Assembly (NCBI GenBank): GCA_044353905.1
Contig: JBILBA010000002.1
Span: 1 to 64,000, forward strand
Direction: 5' to 3'
DNA length: 64,000 bases
Source: MWH-TA3 sp044353905
GTDB lineage: Bacteria > Actinomycetota > Actinomycetes > Actinomycetales > Microbacteriaceae
How positions within the stretch are numbered: the stretch's first letter is position 1; each line of letters starts with the position of its first letter. A program made the position numbers and the translations under genes. Below the pieces are notes generated by a model. The model searched no databases, had not been told where the DNA came from, and worked only from the letters and a program-made list of their open reading frames with translations. Positions 8,269 to 15,678 of this stretch are shown here, piece after piece.

Positions 8269-9756
8269 ATGACTGACGAGACCGAACTCTCGGCCGACGA
8301 GACTATCGAGCAGAAGGCTGTTCGTCTCGCCAAGCGCGCCACGCTTCTCGAAACGGGCGAGGCGTACCCCGTCTCGGTCCCCGTCACCGACACGATTGTC
8401 GCGGTTCGCGCCGCGCACCAGGGTCTCGACGTCGACGTTGCGACCGGTGTGACCGTCGGCCTCGCTGGCCGAATTGTCCACTCGCGTAACACGGGAAAAC
8501 TCTGTTTCGCCGCCCTCCAGTCGGGCGATGGCGAACGCATTCAGGCGATGCTTTCTCTCGATGTTGTCGGCGAAGACGCCCTCGAACGCTGGAAGGAACT
8601 CGTCGACCTCGGGGACCACGTGTTCGTCAAGGGCGAAGTCATCACCTCGAAGCGCGGTGAATTGTCGATCCTCGTGTCCGAATGGCAAATCGCGTCGAAG
8701 TCGCTGTTGCCGTTGCCGAACCTGCACGCCGAACTGAACGAAGAGACGCGCGTTCGTCAGCGCTACCTTGACCTCATCGTTCGCGACCAGGCCCGCCTGA
8801 ATGTCGTGAATCGCGCCACAGCGATGGCGTCACTGCGCGAGACGTTCGCCAAACACGGCTTCCTTGAAATCGAAACCCCCATGCTGCAGACGATGCACGG
8901 AGGCGCGGCCGCCCGCCCGTTTGTCACGCACTCGAACGCGTTCGACATGGAATTGTTTCTGCGCATCGCCCCCGAACTGTTTCTCAAGCGCGCGGTGGTC
9001 GGCGGAATCGAACGCGTTTTCGAGATCAACCGCAACTTCCGCAACGAAGGCGCCGACTCGACTCACAGCCCCGAATTCGCGATGCTCGAGTTCTACCAGG
9101 CGTATGGCGATTACAACACCGTCGCCGACCTCACCCAGGAGATGGTTCAGAACGCGGCCGTCGCCGTCGCCGGTTCGCACGTTGTCACGTGGCACGACGG
9201 CACCGAGTACGACTTTGGTGGGGATTGGGCTCGCATCTCGATGTACGAATCGCTCAGCACCGCGGTCGGAACCGAGATCACCCCTGAGACACCGATGAAG
9301 ACCCTTGAATCGATGGCGAAGGCTGTCGACATCGAGGTTCAGCACCCGACCCACGGCAAACTCGTCGAGGAACTCTGGGAACACCACATCAAGGGCGACC
9401 TCGTTCGTCCCACGTTCGTCATGGACTTCCCCGTCGACACGAGCCCGCTCGTGCGCGAACACCGATCGAAGCCCGGCGTCGTCGAAAAGTGGGACCTGTA
9501 TGTTCGCGGGTTCGAGCTCGCGACCGGGTATTCCGAACTGGTCGACCCCGTCATTCAACGCGAACGATTCATCGAACAAGCGAAGCTCGGCGAACGCGGC
9601 GACTTCGAGGCGATGCGTCTGGACGAAGAATTCCTTCGCGCACTCGAACACGGAATGCCGCCAACCGGTGGTCAGGGCATGGGAATCGACCGACTCCTCA
9701 TGGCGCTGACCGGCCTCGGAATTCGGGAAACCATCCTGTTCCCGTTGGTCAAGTAG
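8269..9756 (+). CDS. lysS: Lysyl-tRNA synthetase, class II
   Basis: A 495-aa class II synthetase that charges tRNA-Lys. An OB-fold anticodon-binding domain (about residues 55-165) precedes the catalytic domain. Motif 2 is FRNEGADSTHSPEFAML and motif 3 is GMGIDRLLMAL. ATG 8269 is preferred over the upstream TTG at 8245 because an AGAAGGGG SD-like stretch lies just before it and the extra eight residues are not family-like. It is 78 nt downstream of the DUF2520 gene and may be read from the same operon or its own promoter. Confidence 0.97.
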   Translation: MTDETELSADETIEQKAVRLAKRATLLETGEAYPVSVPVTDTIVAVRAAHQGLDVDVATGVTVGLAGRIVHSRNTGKLCFAALQSGDGERIQAMLSLDVVGEDALERWKELVDLGDHVFVKGEVITSKRGELSILVSEWQIASKSLLPLPNLHAELNEETRVRQRYLDLIVRDQARLNVVNRATAMASLRETFAKHGFLEIETPMLQTMHGGAAARPFVTHSNAFDMELFLRIAPELFLKRAVVGGIERVFEINRNFRNEGADSTHSPEFAMLEFYQAYGDYNTVADLTQEMVQNAAVAVAGSHVVTWHDGTEYDFGGDWARISMYESLSTAVGTEITPETPMKTLESMAKAVDIEVQHPTHGKLVEELWEHHIKGDLVRPTFVMDFPVDTSPLVREHRSKPGVVEKWDLYVRGFELATGYSELVDPVIQRERFIEQAKLGERGDFEAMRLDEEFLRALEHGMPPTGGQGMGIDRLLMALTGLGIRETILFPLVK

Positions 9757-9764
9757 GAGACGAC

Positions 9765-9944
9765 ATGATTCAGGATTTCTGGGGCAACGCGATTTTTTCG
9801 ATCATCCCCACACTGCTGATCGGGCTCATCTTTTGGTTCGTCATGCGCAGCATCATGCGGGCTGACCGAACCGAACGCGACACTCTCAAAAAGTACGAGG
9901 CCGAAGAACGCGAACGCCGCGGCCTTCCCGTCAAGAAGGACTAG
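9765..9944 (+). CDS. Small single-pass membrane protein
   Basis: A 59-aa protein 8 nt after lysS with a good SD (AGGAGA). One membrane helix at about residues 10-28 (FSIIPTLLIGLIFWFVMRSI) is followed by a charged, Arg/Glu/Lys-rich cytoplasmic tail. Many actinobacteria have a similarly sized protein right after lysS. The function is unknown. The stop overlaps the convergent kptA stop by 4 nt. Confidence 0.8.
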   Translation: MIQDFWGNAIFSIIPTLLIGLIFWFVMRSIMRADRTERDTLKKYEAEERERRGLPVKKD

Positions 9945-10510
9945 TTCGCGTCCTCGGGGATTGCGATCTTCCACAGCAACTTCGCGGGTACGAACGTCGT
10001 CAGCCACACGGCTGAGTCAGGACTTGTTCGGCCAACGGGCTCTGGAAGGGACTTCGTCTCGATCTCGAACAGTGCAATCGGCGCGTTGCGGCGGTTACCG
10101 ACTTTCACTGCCCGCATCGGGTCCTCGTGCATGTGGACGTAGAGGCGCTTCTGCGGAAGCAGGCCTTCTTTTCTGTCAAGAATCGCATCGAGGTTGAATT
10201 CCGGCGTCGCGTGATACAGATACTGCGGCGCATTGTTGACGTCGATCAAATCGATCTGAACGTTCGGGTTGCTGTGCCCGTAAAACGCTCGCGCTTTCGT
10301 GCCGTCGATGCTGAGCTCGAACCGATCGTTTCCGTCCGGGCCGACCTCGCGAAGGACGTCCTCAACCGTGACAACGATGTCGTCCGCGGCGAGACGCGTG
10401 ACGATGTCCTCGATGGGAAGCCAGCCCGTCGGATCGAGTTCGACATCGGTTGCGTGACGCAAAATGAAGGCGATCGCGCCACCGCGAGCGCGTGAGTTTT
10501 TCGGGGCCAT
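9941..10510 (-). CDS. kptA: RNA 2'-phosphotransferase, Tpt1/KptA family
   Basis: A 189-aa protein matching Tpt1/KptA, which uses NAD+ to move a 2'-phosphate from RNA to ADP-ribose. The N-terminal winged-helix half has FILRHA (Arg18-His19) and GWLPIEDI. The ADP-ribosyltransferase half has ARAFYGHS (Arg74), LYHATPEFNLDAIL, VHMHEDPMRAVKVGNRR (Arg140/141) and VWLTTFVP. The four residues expected for catalysis (Arg, His, Arg, Arg) all seem present. It departs from the family in having Y in place of Q in the usual RAxQGHS motif. Bacteria lack the splicing pathway that makes the classical substrate, so the role is open. Leaderless start. Confidence 0.9.
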   Translation of the reverse strand: MAPKNSRARGGAIAFILRHATDVELDPTGWLPIEDIVTRLAADDIVVTVEDVLREVGPDGNDRFELSIDGTKARAFYGHSNPNVQIDLIDVNNAPQYLYHATPEFNLDAILDRKEGLLPQKRLYVHMHEDPMRAVKVGNRRNAPIALFEIETKSLPEPVGRTSPDSAVWLTTFVPAKLLWKIAIPEDAN

Positions 10511-10516
10511 TGTTTG

Positions 10517-10522
10517 AGCCTA
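10517..10522 (-). promoter_or_regulatory. Leaderless -10 of kptA
   Basis: On the minus strand TAGGCT ends exactly 6 nt before the kptA ATG, so the transcript would begin at or next to the start codon. Confidence 0.55.
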
Positions 10523-10599
10523 CGGTTTCGCGCCGACACGACCTGCCAGCCTCGTTTTGCCCTCGGCGAAATCGCCCCATCGACGCCTGCGACGGGATT

Positions 10600-10605
10600 A
10601 CTCTC
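10600..10605 (+). promoter_or_regulatory. Candidate -10 of clpC
   Basis: TACTCT precedes clpC by 40 nt and is followed by a strong SD (AAGGAG, 10632-10637). No -35 is evident. No obvious CIRCE or HAIR operator was seen between kptA and clpC. Confidence 0.4.
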
Positions 10606-10645
10606 GCATTAATGACCCACGCACCTGCGTGAAGGAGATGACGAG

Positions 10646-13210
10646 ATGTTTGAACGATTTACTGACCGGGCCCGTCGAGTTGTGGTGCTTGCCCAAGAAG
10701 AGGCAAAGCAGCTCAACCACAATTACATCGGCACCGAGCACATCCTGCTCGGACTGATTCGCGAAGGCGACGGCATTGCCGCAAAGGCTCTTGCCGAACT
10801 CTCCATCTCGATCGACAACGTCCGCGAGCAGGTTCAGGAAATCATCGGCCAGGGCCAGACGGCTCCGACCGGCCACATTCCGTTCACGCCTCGCGCCAAG
10901 AAGGTCCTCGAACTGAGCCTCCGCGAAGCGCTGCAGCTTGGTCACAATTACATCGGTACCGAGCACATCCTGCTCGGTCTCATTCGCGAGGGCGAAGGCG
11001 TTGCCGCTCAGGTCCTCGTCAAGCTGGGCGCTGACCTCACGCGCGTTCGCCAGACCGTCATCCAGTTGCTCTCGGGTTACCAGGGCAAGGAATCCGCGGT
11101 CGTCGGCGGCACCGAATCGACGTCGTCCGATAAGGGCTCGACGATTCTCGACCAGTACGGTCGCAACTTGACGCAGGCGGCGCGCGACGGCAAGCTCGAC
11201 CCCGTCATCGGGCGCGAGAAGGAAATGGAACGCGTCATGCAGATCCTTTCCCGCCGCACCAAGAACAACCCCGTCCTCATCGGCGAACCGGGAGTCGGAA
11301 AGACGGCCGTCGTCGAGGGTCTGGCCCAGTCGATTGTCAAGGGCGAGGTTCCCGAGACGCTCAAGGACAAGCAGGTCTACACGCTCGACCTCGGCAGCCT
11401 GATTGCCGGAAGCCGCTACCGCGGTGACTTCGAGGAACGACTCAAGAAGGTCACCAAGGAAATCCGCAACCGTGGCGACATCATCGTGTTCATCGACGAG
11501 ATCCACGCGCTCGTTGGCGCGGGTGCAGCGGAAGGCGCGGTCGACGCGGCCAGCATCCTCAAGCCCATGCTCGCTCGTGGCGAACTGCAGACCATCGGTG
11601 CAACCACCCTCGACGAGTACCGCAAGTACTTTGAAAAGGACGCGGCCCTCGAGCGCCGTTTCCAGCCCGTGACCGTCAACGAACCGTCGGTGGCGCACAC
11701 CATCAACATCCTCAAGGGACTTCGCGACCGTTACGAAGCGTTCCACAAGGTGTCGATTTCTGACGCGGCACTGACCGCCGCCGCGACCCTCGCCGACCGG
11801 TACGTGCAAGACCGTTTCCTGCCGGACAAGGCGATCGACCTCATTGACGAAGCTGGCGCTCGCCTGCGTTTGTCGATCCTGTCGTCGCCCCCGGAACTTC
11901 GCGAATTCGACGACAAGATTGCCGTCGTTCGCGCCGAGAAGGAAAAGGCCATCGAGAACCAAGACTTCGAGGGCGCGGCCAAGTCGCGTGACGAGGAAAA
12001 GAAGTTGCTCGGTGAGCGCCTTCGCCTCGAGAAGGAATGGCGCAAGGGCGAAAAGGGCGAACTGGGCACCGTGGACGAAGGCATCATCGCCGAAGTTCTT
12101 GCTCAGGCCACCGGAATCCCCGTGTTCAAGCTGACCGAAGAGGAAAGCGCTCGTCTTCTCATGATGGAGAAGTCGCTGCACCAGCGCGTTATCGGCCAGG
12201 AAGAAGCCATCTCGGTTCTGTCCAAGACCATCCGCCGCACGCGCGCCGGGCTCAAAGACCCCAAGCGGCCGTCCGGATCGTTCATCTTTGCCGGTCCGAC
12301 CGGTGTCGGAAAGACGGAACTCGCCAAGGCACTCGCCGAATTCCTGTTCGACGACGAGGACGCCCTCATTTCGCTCGACATGTCGGAATACGGTGAAAAG
12401 CACACCGCATCGCGTCTGTTCGGTGCCCCTCCCGGGTACGTCGGATTCGAAGAGGGCGGCCAGCTCACTGAGCGCGTTCGTCGCAAGCCGTTCTCGGTCG
12501 TACTGTTCGACGAGATCGAGAAGGCTCACCCCGATATCTTCAACTCGCTGTTGCAGGTCCTCGAAGAAGGTCGTCTGACCGACGGCCAGGGACGTGTCAT
12601 CGACTTCAAGAACACCGTCATCATCATGACGACCAACCTCGGAACGAAGGACATCACCGGCGGCCCCGTTGGCTTCACGATTCAGGGCGACTCGGACCAG
12701 ACCTACAAGGCGATGCGCTCGAAGGTCATCGAGGAACTCAAGAAGCACTTCAAGCCCGAGTTCCTCAACCGCGTCGACGAGACGATCGTCTTCCCGCAGT
12801 TGTCGCAAGACGAACTGCTGCAGATCGTCGACCTGTTCGTCCGTCGTCTGCGCGAGCGCATGCTCGACCGCGACATGACTCTCGATGTCACCGACGCCGC
12901 TCGTCGTCAGTTGCTCACGATTGGGTGGGACCCGATGCTCGGCGCCCGTCCGCTTCGTCGGGCGATTCAGCACGAGGTCGAAGACATGCTGTCCGAGAAG
13001 ATCCTGAACGGGGAACTGTCAATCGGCCAGCACGTCCTGATCGACTTCGCGGACAACGAATTCACGGCGGTGATGACCGGATCGATTCTTCCCACGGAAG
13101 AGCCCGTTGCGGACGCCCCGGCAAAGTCGGCAAAGTCGGCGAAAGTTCCGGCGGATTCGGACATCGACTCGGACGGCGCGGACTCGGGATCGGACGCTTC
13201 GGCGGAGTAA
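10646..13210 (+). CDS. clpC: ATP-dependent Clp protease ATP-binding subunit ClpC
   Basis: An 854-aa Hsp100 unfoldase that feeds proteins to ClpP. Two Clp N-repeats come first (each with NYIGTEHILLGLIREG, about residues 30-50 and 105-125). They are followed by AAA-1 with Walker A GEPGVGKT, a UVR-containing middle domain rich in Lys/Glu (about 420-470), and AAA-2 with Walker A GPTGVGKT. The sensor and D2 region LGARPLRRAI is intact. The last ~45 residues are low complexity, first Lys/Ala/Ser and then Asp/Ser. An SD of AAGGAG lies 8 nt upstream. The gene is monocistronic. Confidence 0.97.
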   Translation: MFERFTDRARRVVVLAQEEAKQLNHNYIGTEHILLGLIREGDGIAAKALAELSISIDNVREQVQEIIGQGQTAPTGHIPFTPRAKKVLELSLREALQLGHNYIGTEHILLGLIREGEGVAAQVLVKLGADLTRVRQTVIQLLSGYQGKESAVVGGTESTSSDKGSTILDQYGRNLTQAARDGKLDPVIGREKEMERVMQILSRRTKNNPVLIGEPGVGKTAVVEGLAQSIVKGEVPETLKDKQVYTLDLGSLIAGSRYRGDFEERLKKVTKEIRNRGDIIVFIDEIHALVGAGAAEGAVDAASILKPMLARGELQTIGATTLDEYRKYFEKDAALERRFQPVTVNEPSVAHTINILKGLRDRYEAFHKVSISDAALTAAATLADRYVQDRFLPDKAIDLIDEAGARLRLSILSSPPELREFDDKIAVVRAEKEKAIENQDFEGAAKSRDEEKKLLGERLRLEKEWRKGEKGELGTVDEGIIAEVLAQATGIPVFKLTEEESARLLMMEKSLHQRVIGQEEAISVLSKTIRRTRAGLKDPKRPSGSFIFAGPTGVGKTELAKALAEFLFDDEDALISLDMSEYGEKHTASRLFGAPPGYVGFEEGGQLTERVRRKPFSVVLFDEIEKAHPDIFNSLLQVLEEGRLTDGQGRVIDFKNTVIIMTTNLGTKDITGGPVGFTIQGDSDQTYKAMRSKVIEELKKHFKPEFLNRVDETIVFPQLSQDELLQIVDLFVRRLRERMLDRDMTLDVTDAARRQLLTIGWDPMLGARPLRRAIQHEVEDMLSEKILNGELSIGQHVLIDFADNEFTAVMTGSILPTEEPVADAPAKSAKSAKVPADSDIDSDGADSGSDASAE

Positions 13211-13271
13211 GTCCCGAGTTGGGTGCGATTGAAGTTCGGCGCGTCACCCGAATTCGCGCGTTCGACGCGCG

Positions 13272-13277
13272 TACCCT
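13272..13277 (+). promoter_or_regulatory. Leaderless -10 of the 13284 gene
   Basis: TACCCT ends 6 nt before the ATG at 13284. No SD is present. Confidence 0.5.
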
Positions 13278-13283
13278 CGAAAC

Positions 13284-13850
13284 ATGAACGCGTTTCTCGA
13301 ACCCGCGGGACCACTTCCCCCTTCGGTTTACTGGCGTCGACGGGCGATTGTCCTCGTGCTTGCGATTCTGGTGTTCTCGGGTGGCTGGACGCTGTTCACG
13401 GCATTCAATGCGGGTACGACTCCTGCCCCGACCGCATCACAGACCCCGGGAGCCGTGGCCGCGTGCAATTCGAACGACATTGCGCTTCGAGCCGAGACCA
13501 ACCAGGAAGCCTACGCTGAGGGCGAATTCCCGCAGTTTTCGATGACGATCACCAACGCGGGAACGACAGCGTGCACGCTCGAAGTCGGAACGGACAAGCA
13601 GAAATACGTCATCATGAGCGGCTCGGATCTGATTTGGGACTCGACCGTGTGCCAAATCGCACCCCAGCCCTTTAGCCAGGTATTCGAGGCAGGCCAGGCT
13701 CTGACAACGGACGCGGTCGAATGGGGCCGAGCACGCAGCGACAACTGTGACAGCGGCACACCCGCTGTCGGCGGCGGGGCGTCTTACCAACTGACGGTGT
13801 ACGTCGGTGAAATCCAATCCGCCGAAGCCAAACAATTCATGTTGTACTAA
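13284..13850 (+). CDS. Membrane-anchored extracytoplasmic protein, unknown function
   Basis: A 188-aa protein with a single membrane anchor at about residues 20-42, preceded by the basic YWRRRAI, and an exported domain of ~145 residues. The exported part looks like a beta-sandwich: QFSMTITNAGTTACTLEVG resembles the Ig-like DUF4232/BsuPI type. It has four Cys outside the membrane (in AACNS, TACTL, TVCQI and DNCDS) that could form two disulfides. No enzyme motif is seen. The frame and start are well supported by the leaderless -10. Function is unknown. Confidence 0.8.
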   Translation: MNAFLEPAGPLPPSVYWRRRAIVLVLAILVFSGGWTLFTAFNAGTTPAPTASQTPGAVAACNSNDIALRAETNQEAYAEGEFPQFSMTITNAGTTACTLEVGTDKQKYVIMSGSDLIWDSTVCQIAPQPFSQVFEAGQALTTDAVEWGRARSDNCDSGTPAVGGGASYQLTVYVGEIQSAEAKQFMLY

Positions 13851-13864
13851 GCCCGTCGGTGCTT

Positions 13865-13870
13865 TAGTTT
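13865..13870 (+). promoter_or_regulatory. Leaderless -10 of the protease gene
   Basis: TAGTTT ends 6 nt before the ATG at 13877, inside the short gap after the preceding stop. No SD is present. Confidence 0.45.
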
Positions 13871-13876
13871 GACCTC

Positions 13877-15319
13877 ATGAGAGTTTCGTCACCAGCAGCT
13901 CGGGCAGTCGTGGGTATTCTGCTCGTCGGACTCACGGGTGTCGGGGCGTCTCCCTCCACTGCGATCCCCTCCACGGCAATCGAGATAGTTCGCGAACAGG
14001 CCATCGTCGGCGGAAAAGGCACCGACATCCGATCGGTACCGTGGCAGGTCTTCGTTTATCGGGATGCTCCCGGCCCCGGCGGCTACATCTGCGGTGGATC
14101 GTTTATCAGCACACGGTGGATCATCACCGCCGCGCACTGCGTCACCGACGAGGTCGGCGCGGTGATCGCCACCAGCGAGCTCACGGTGTATTCCGGGATG
14201 AGCAATTTGCTCAAAATCAGCGCATCCCACGAATCGCTCGTTACTCAAATTCAACCTCACCCCGCCTACTCGGCAGCGACTGTCATCAACGACATCGCGC
14301 TGGTCGAACTAGCCGGCCCAGTGACGTTTGGTTCGAGGCGAACAGCGATCACGCTTCCGTTCGATGCGGACGCAACAACGTGGCCCGCGCACAAGACCGC
14401 GGTCAAGATTTCGGGGTGGGGGCGCGTCAGCACCAACGGGAGTTCCCCCAACGGGTTGCGGTCGGCCACGATCAACGTGAAGGGCGGTCCGCTCGATGCG
14501 TCGAAGTGCGGCGAATGGAGCCTCGCGGCCCAATATGACCCCGTTCAAAACCTGTGTGCCGGTTGGAAACGCAATGGAAAAGACATTTGCCAAGGAGACT
14601 CAGGTGGCCCTTACGCTATCAAGGTCAACGGACTGTGGACGCTCGCGGGGGTGACGTCCTTTAATTCGGGACAGTGCGGAAAATCAGCTCTGCCGGGAAT
14701 TGCTGTCCGCATAACGACGTTCCGAGACTGGCTGATTCCCCCGCCGCCGGAAAATCTCACCTGGACGTACTCTGATCCTTCGGACACCTCGGCGACGTTG
14801 ACCTGGGACACCCCGCCCGACACCGCCATCCTCGGCAACAACGGCTATTACATCGAGAAATCGATGGACAACGGAACAACGTGGACGGCGACTTCCGGGC
14901 CTCCCGTCTCTATTGGCGTGACGACGTCTGACCAAGATTGTGATGTCGCCGCCGGGTGTATTTTTCGAATTGCCGCGGTCACCGACGTGAATCAAGACGT
15001 CGGGCCGTATCGATTCTCGACTATTCCGTCGCAGCCGCGAAGCGTCAAGGTCGTGAGGAAATCCGCGCAGTACGTGACGCTGTCGTGGCAACCGCCCTCT
15101 CGCACGTTCGAAAGCACAATTCAGGATTATCAGGTGTATTGGTCTACCAGTGCGGGCGGAGTTTTCTCAGCCGTCTCGGGAACCGTCACGTCGGCGCTGA
15201 AGCTCAAATTCCTGAAACCGGCGAGTGGGAAACTGTATTACGTTGTGCGTGCCCGAAGCACCGTGGATATCCCCGGGGACGACTATGGCGCCTCCTCGAC
15301 CGCCATCGCGGTTCGATGA
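13877..15319 (+). CDS. Secreted trypsin-like serine protease with Fn3-like C-terminus
   Basis: A 480-aa exported protein. Residues 1-30 form a Sec-type signal peptide. A short propeptide ends before IVGG, the classical new N-terminus of activated chymotrypsin-fold proteases. The triad is complete: His in TAAHC, Asp in NDIALVEL and Ser in GDSGGP. Cys pairs around CGGSF and AAHC fit trypsin disulfides. After residue ~290 two beta-rich repeats (starting ENLTWTYSDP and PRSVKVVRK) resemble fibronectin type III. No cell-wall anchor motif is seen, so it is probably secreted. Target unknown. Confidence 0.92.
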   Translation: MRVSSPAARAVVGILLVGLTGVGASPSTAIPSTAIEIVREQAIVGGKGTDIRSVPWQVFVYRDAPGPGGYICGGSFISTRWIITAAHCVTDEVGAVIATSELTVYSGMSNLLKISASHESLVTQIQPHPAYSAATVINDIALVELAGPVTFGSRRTAITLPFDADATTWPAHKTAVKISGWGRVSTNGSSPNGLRSATINVKGGPLDASKCGEWSLAAQYDPVQNLCAGWKRNGKDICQGDSGGPYAIKVNGLWTLAGVTSFNSGQCGKSALPGIAVRITTFRDWLIPPPPENLTWTYSDPSDTSATLTWDTPPDTAILGNNGYYIEKSMDNGTTWTATSGPPVSIGVTTSDQDCDVAAGCIFRIAAVTDVNQDVGPYRFSTIPSQPRSVKVVRKSAQYVTLSWQPPSRTFESTIQDYQVYWSTSAGGVFSAVSGTVTSALKLKFLKPASGKLYYVVRARSTVDIPGDDYGASSTAIAVR

Positions 15320-15537
15320 AGCACGTGGAAGCCTACGCAGAAAACTACTAGCCGTAGCCTCGTCGCCAACGGGAATATCCTCCACACCAAATACGTTCGA
15401 AGAAATGTCAGGTTCACGGCGCGTCGCACGCGTTCCGTGTCCCACCTCGGTGGCAGACTGACGTTCCCGCACCGCCGCGAAATCGCTCCGTCCGCTTCAT
15501 CGACGGCTCGATTAGTCGTCCCCTAGAGAGGAGCATT
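15320..15537. other. Intergenic stretch before the 46-aa peptide gene
   Basis: This 218-bp gap has no convincing gene. An imperfect inverted repeat (CACGGCGCGT at 15415-15424 and ACGCGTTCCGTG at 15428-15439, with a TT bulge) could form a hairpin downstream of the protease, but no T-tract follows it. A GA-rich SD sits at the right edge (15524-15532). Confidence 0.4.
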
Positions 15538-15678
15538 ATGCGTTTTCCCATCGGCCTCACCCGCCTCCCTCTGCCCCAGTTCACCTGGGCATCGATCGAT
15601 AGGCAGGTCGAGAAACCTCAACTCGCGCCCGCCGAAATCACCACGGAAGAACCCACCAAGGAGGCCGAGAATGAGTAA
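15538..15678 (+). CDS. 46-aa peptide, translationally coupled to the TPR gene
   Basis: A short frame of 46 codons with a strong SD (AGAGAGGAG, 15524-15532) starting ATG at 15538. The stop TAA (15676-15678) lies inside the next gene, whose ATG (15671) overlaps it. The peptide begins MRFPIGLTRLPLPQFTWA and ends in an acidic, Glu/Thr-rich tail. The N-terminal half is Pro/Leu-rich and hydrophobic with Arg; there is no Cys and no clear signal peptide. The strong SD and the coupling argue it is translated. It could be a regulatory leader, a partner or a precursor peptide. No family is recognised. Confidence 0.6.
   Translation: MRFPIGLTRLPLPQFTWASIDRQVEKPQLAPAEITTEEPTKEAENE

Noticed and set aside
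10598..12973. 791-codon open frame antisense to clpC
   Set aside because: Composition-driven shadow: the plus strand encodes full ClpC with all motifs, and the antisense product has no domain, SD or -10 box.
15316..15351. 11-codon frame overlapping the protease stop
   Set aside because: No SD, very short, and overlap with a stop is expected by chance.
15415..15439. Terminator of the protease gene
   Set aside because: The repeat is imperfect and lacks a T-tract; kept only as a note on the intergenic stretch.
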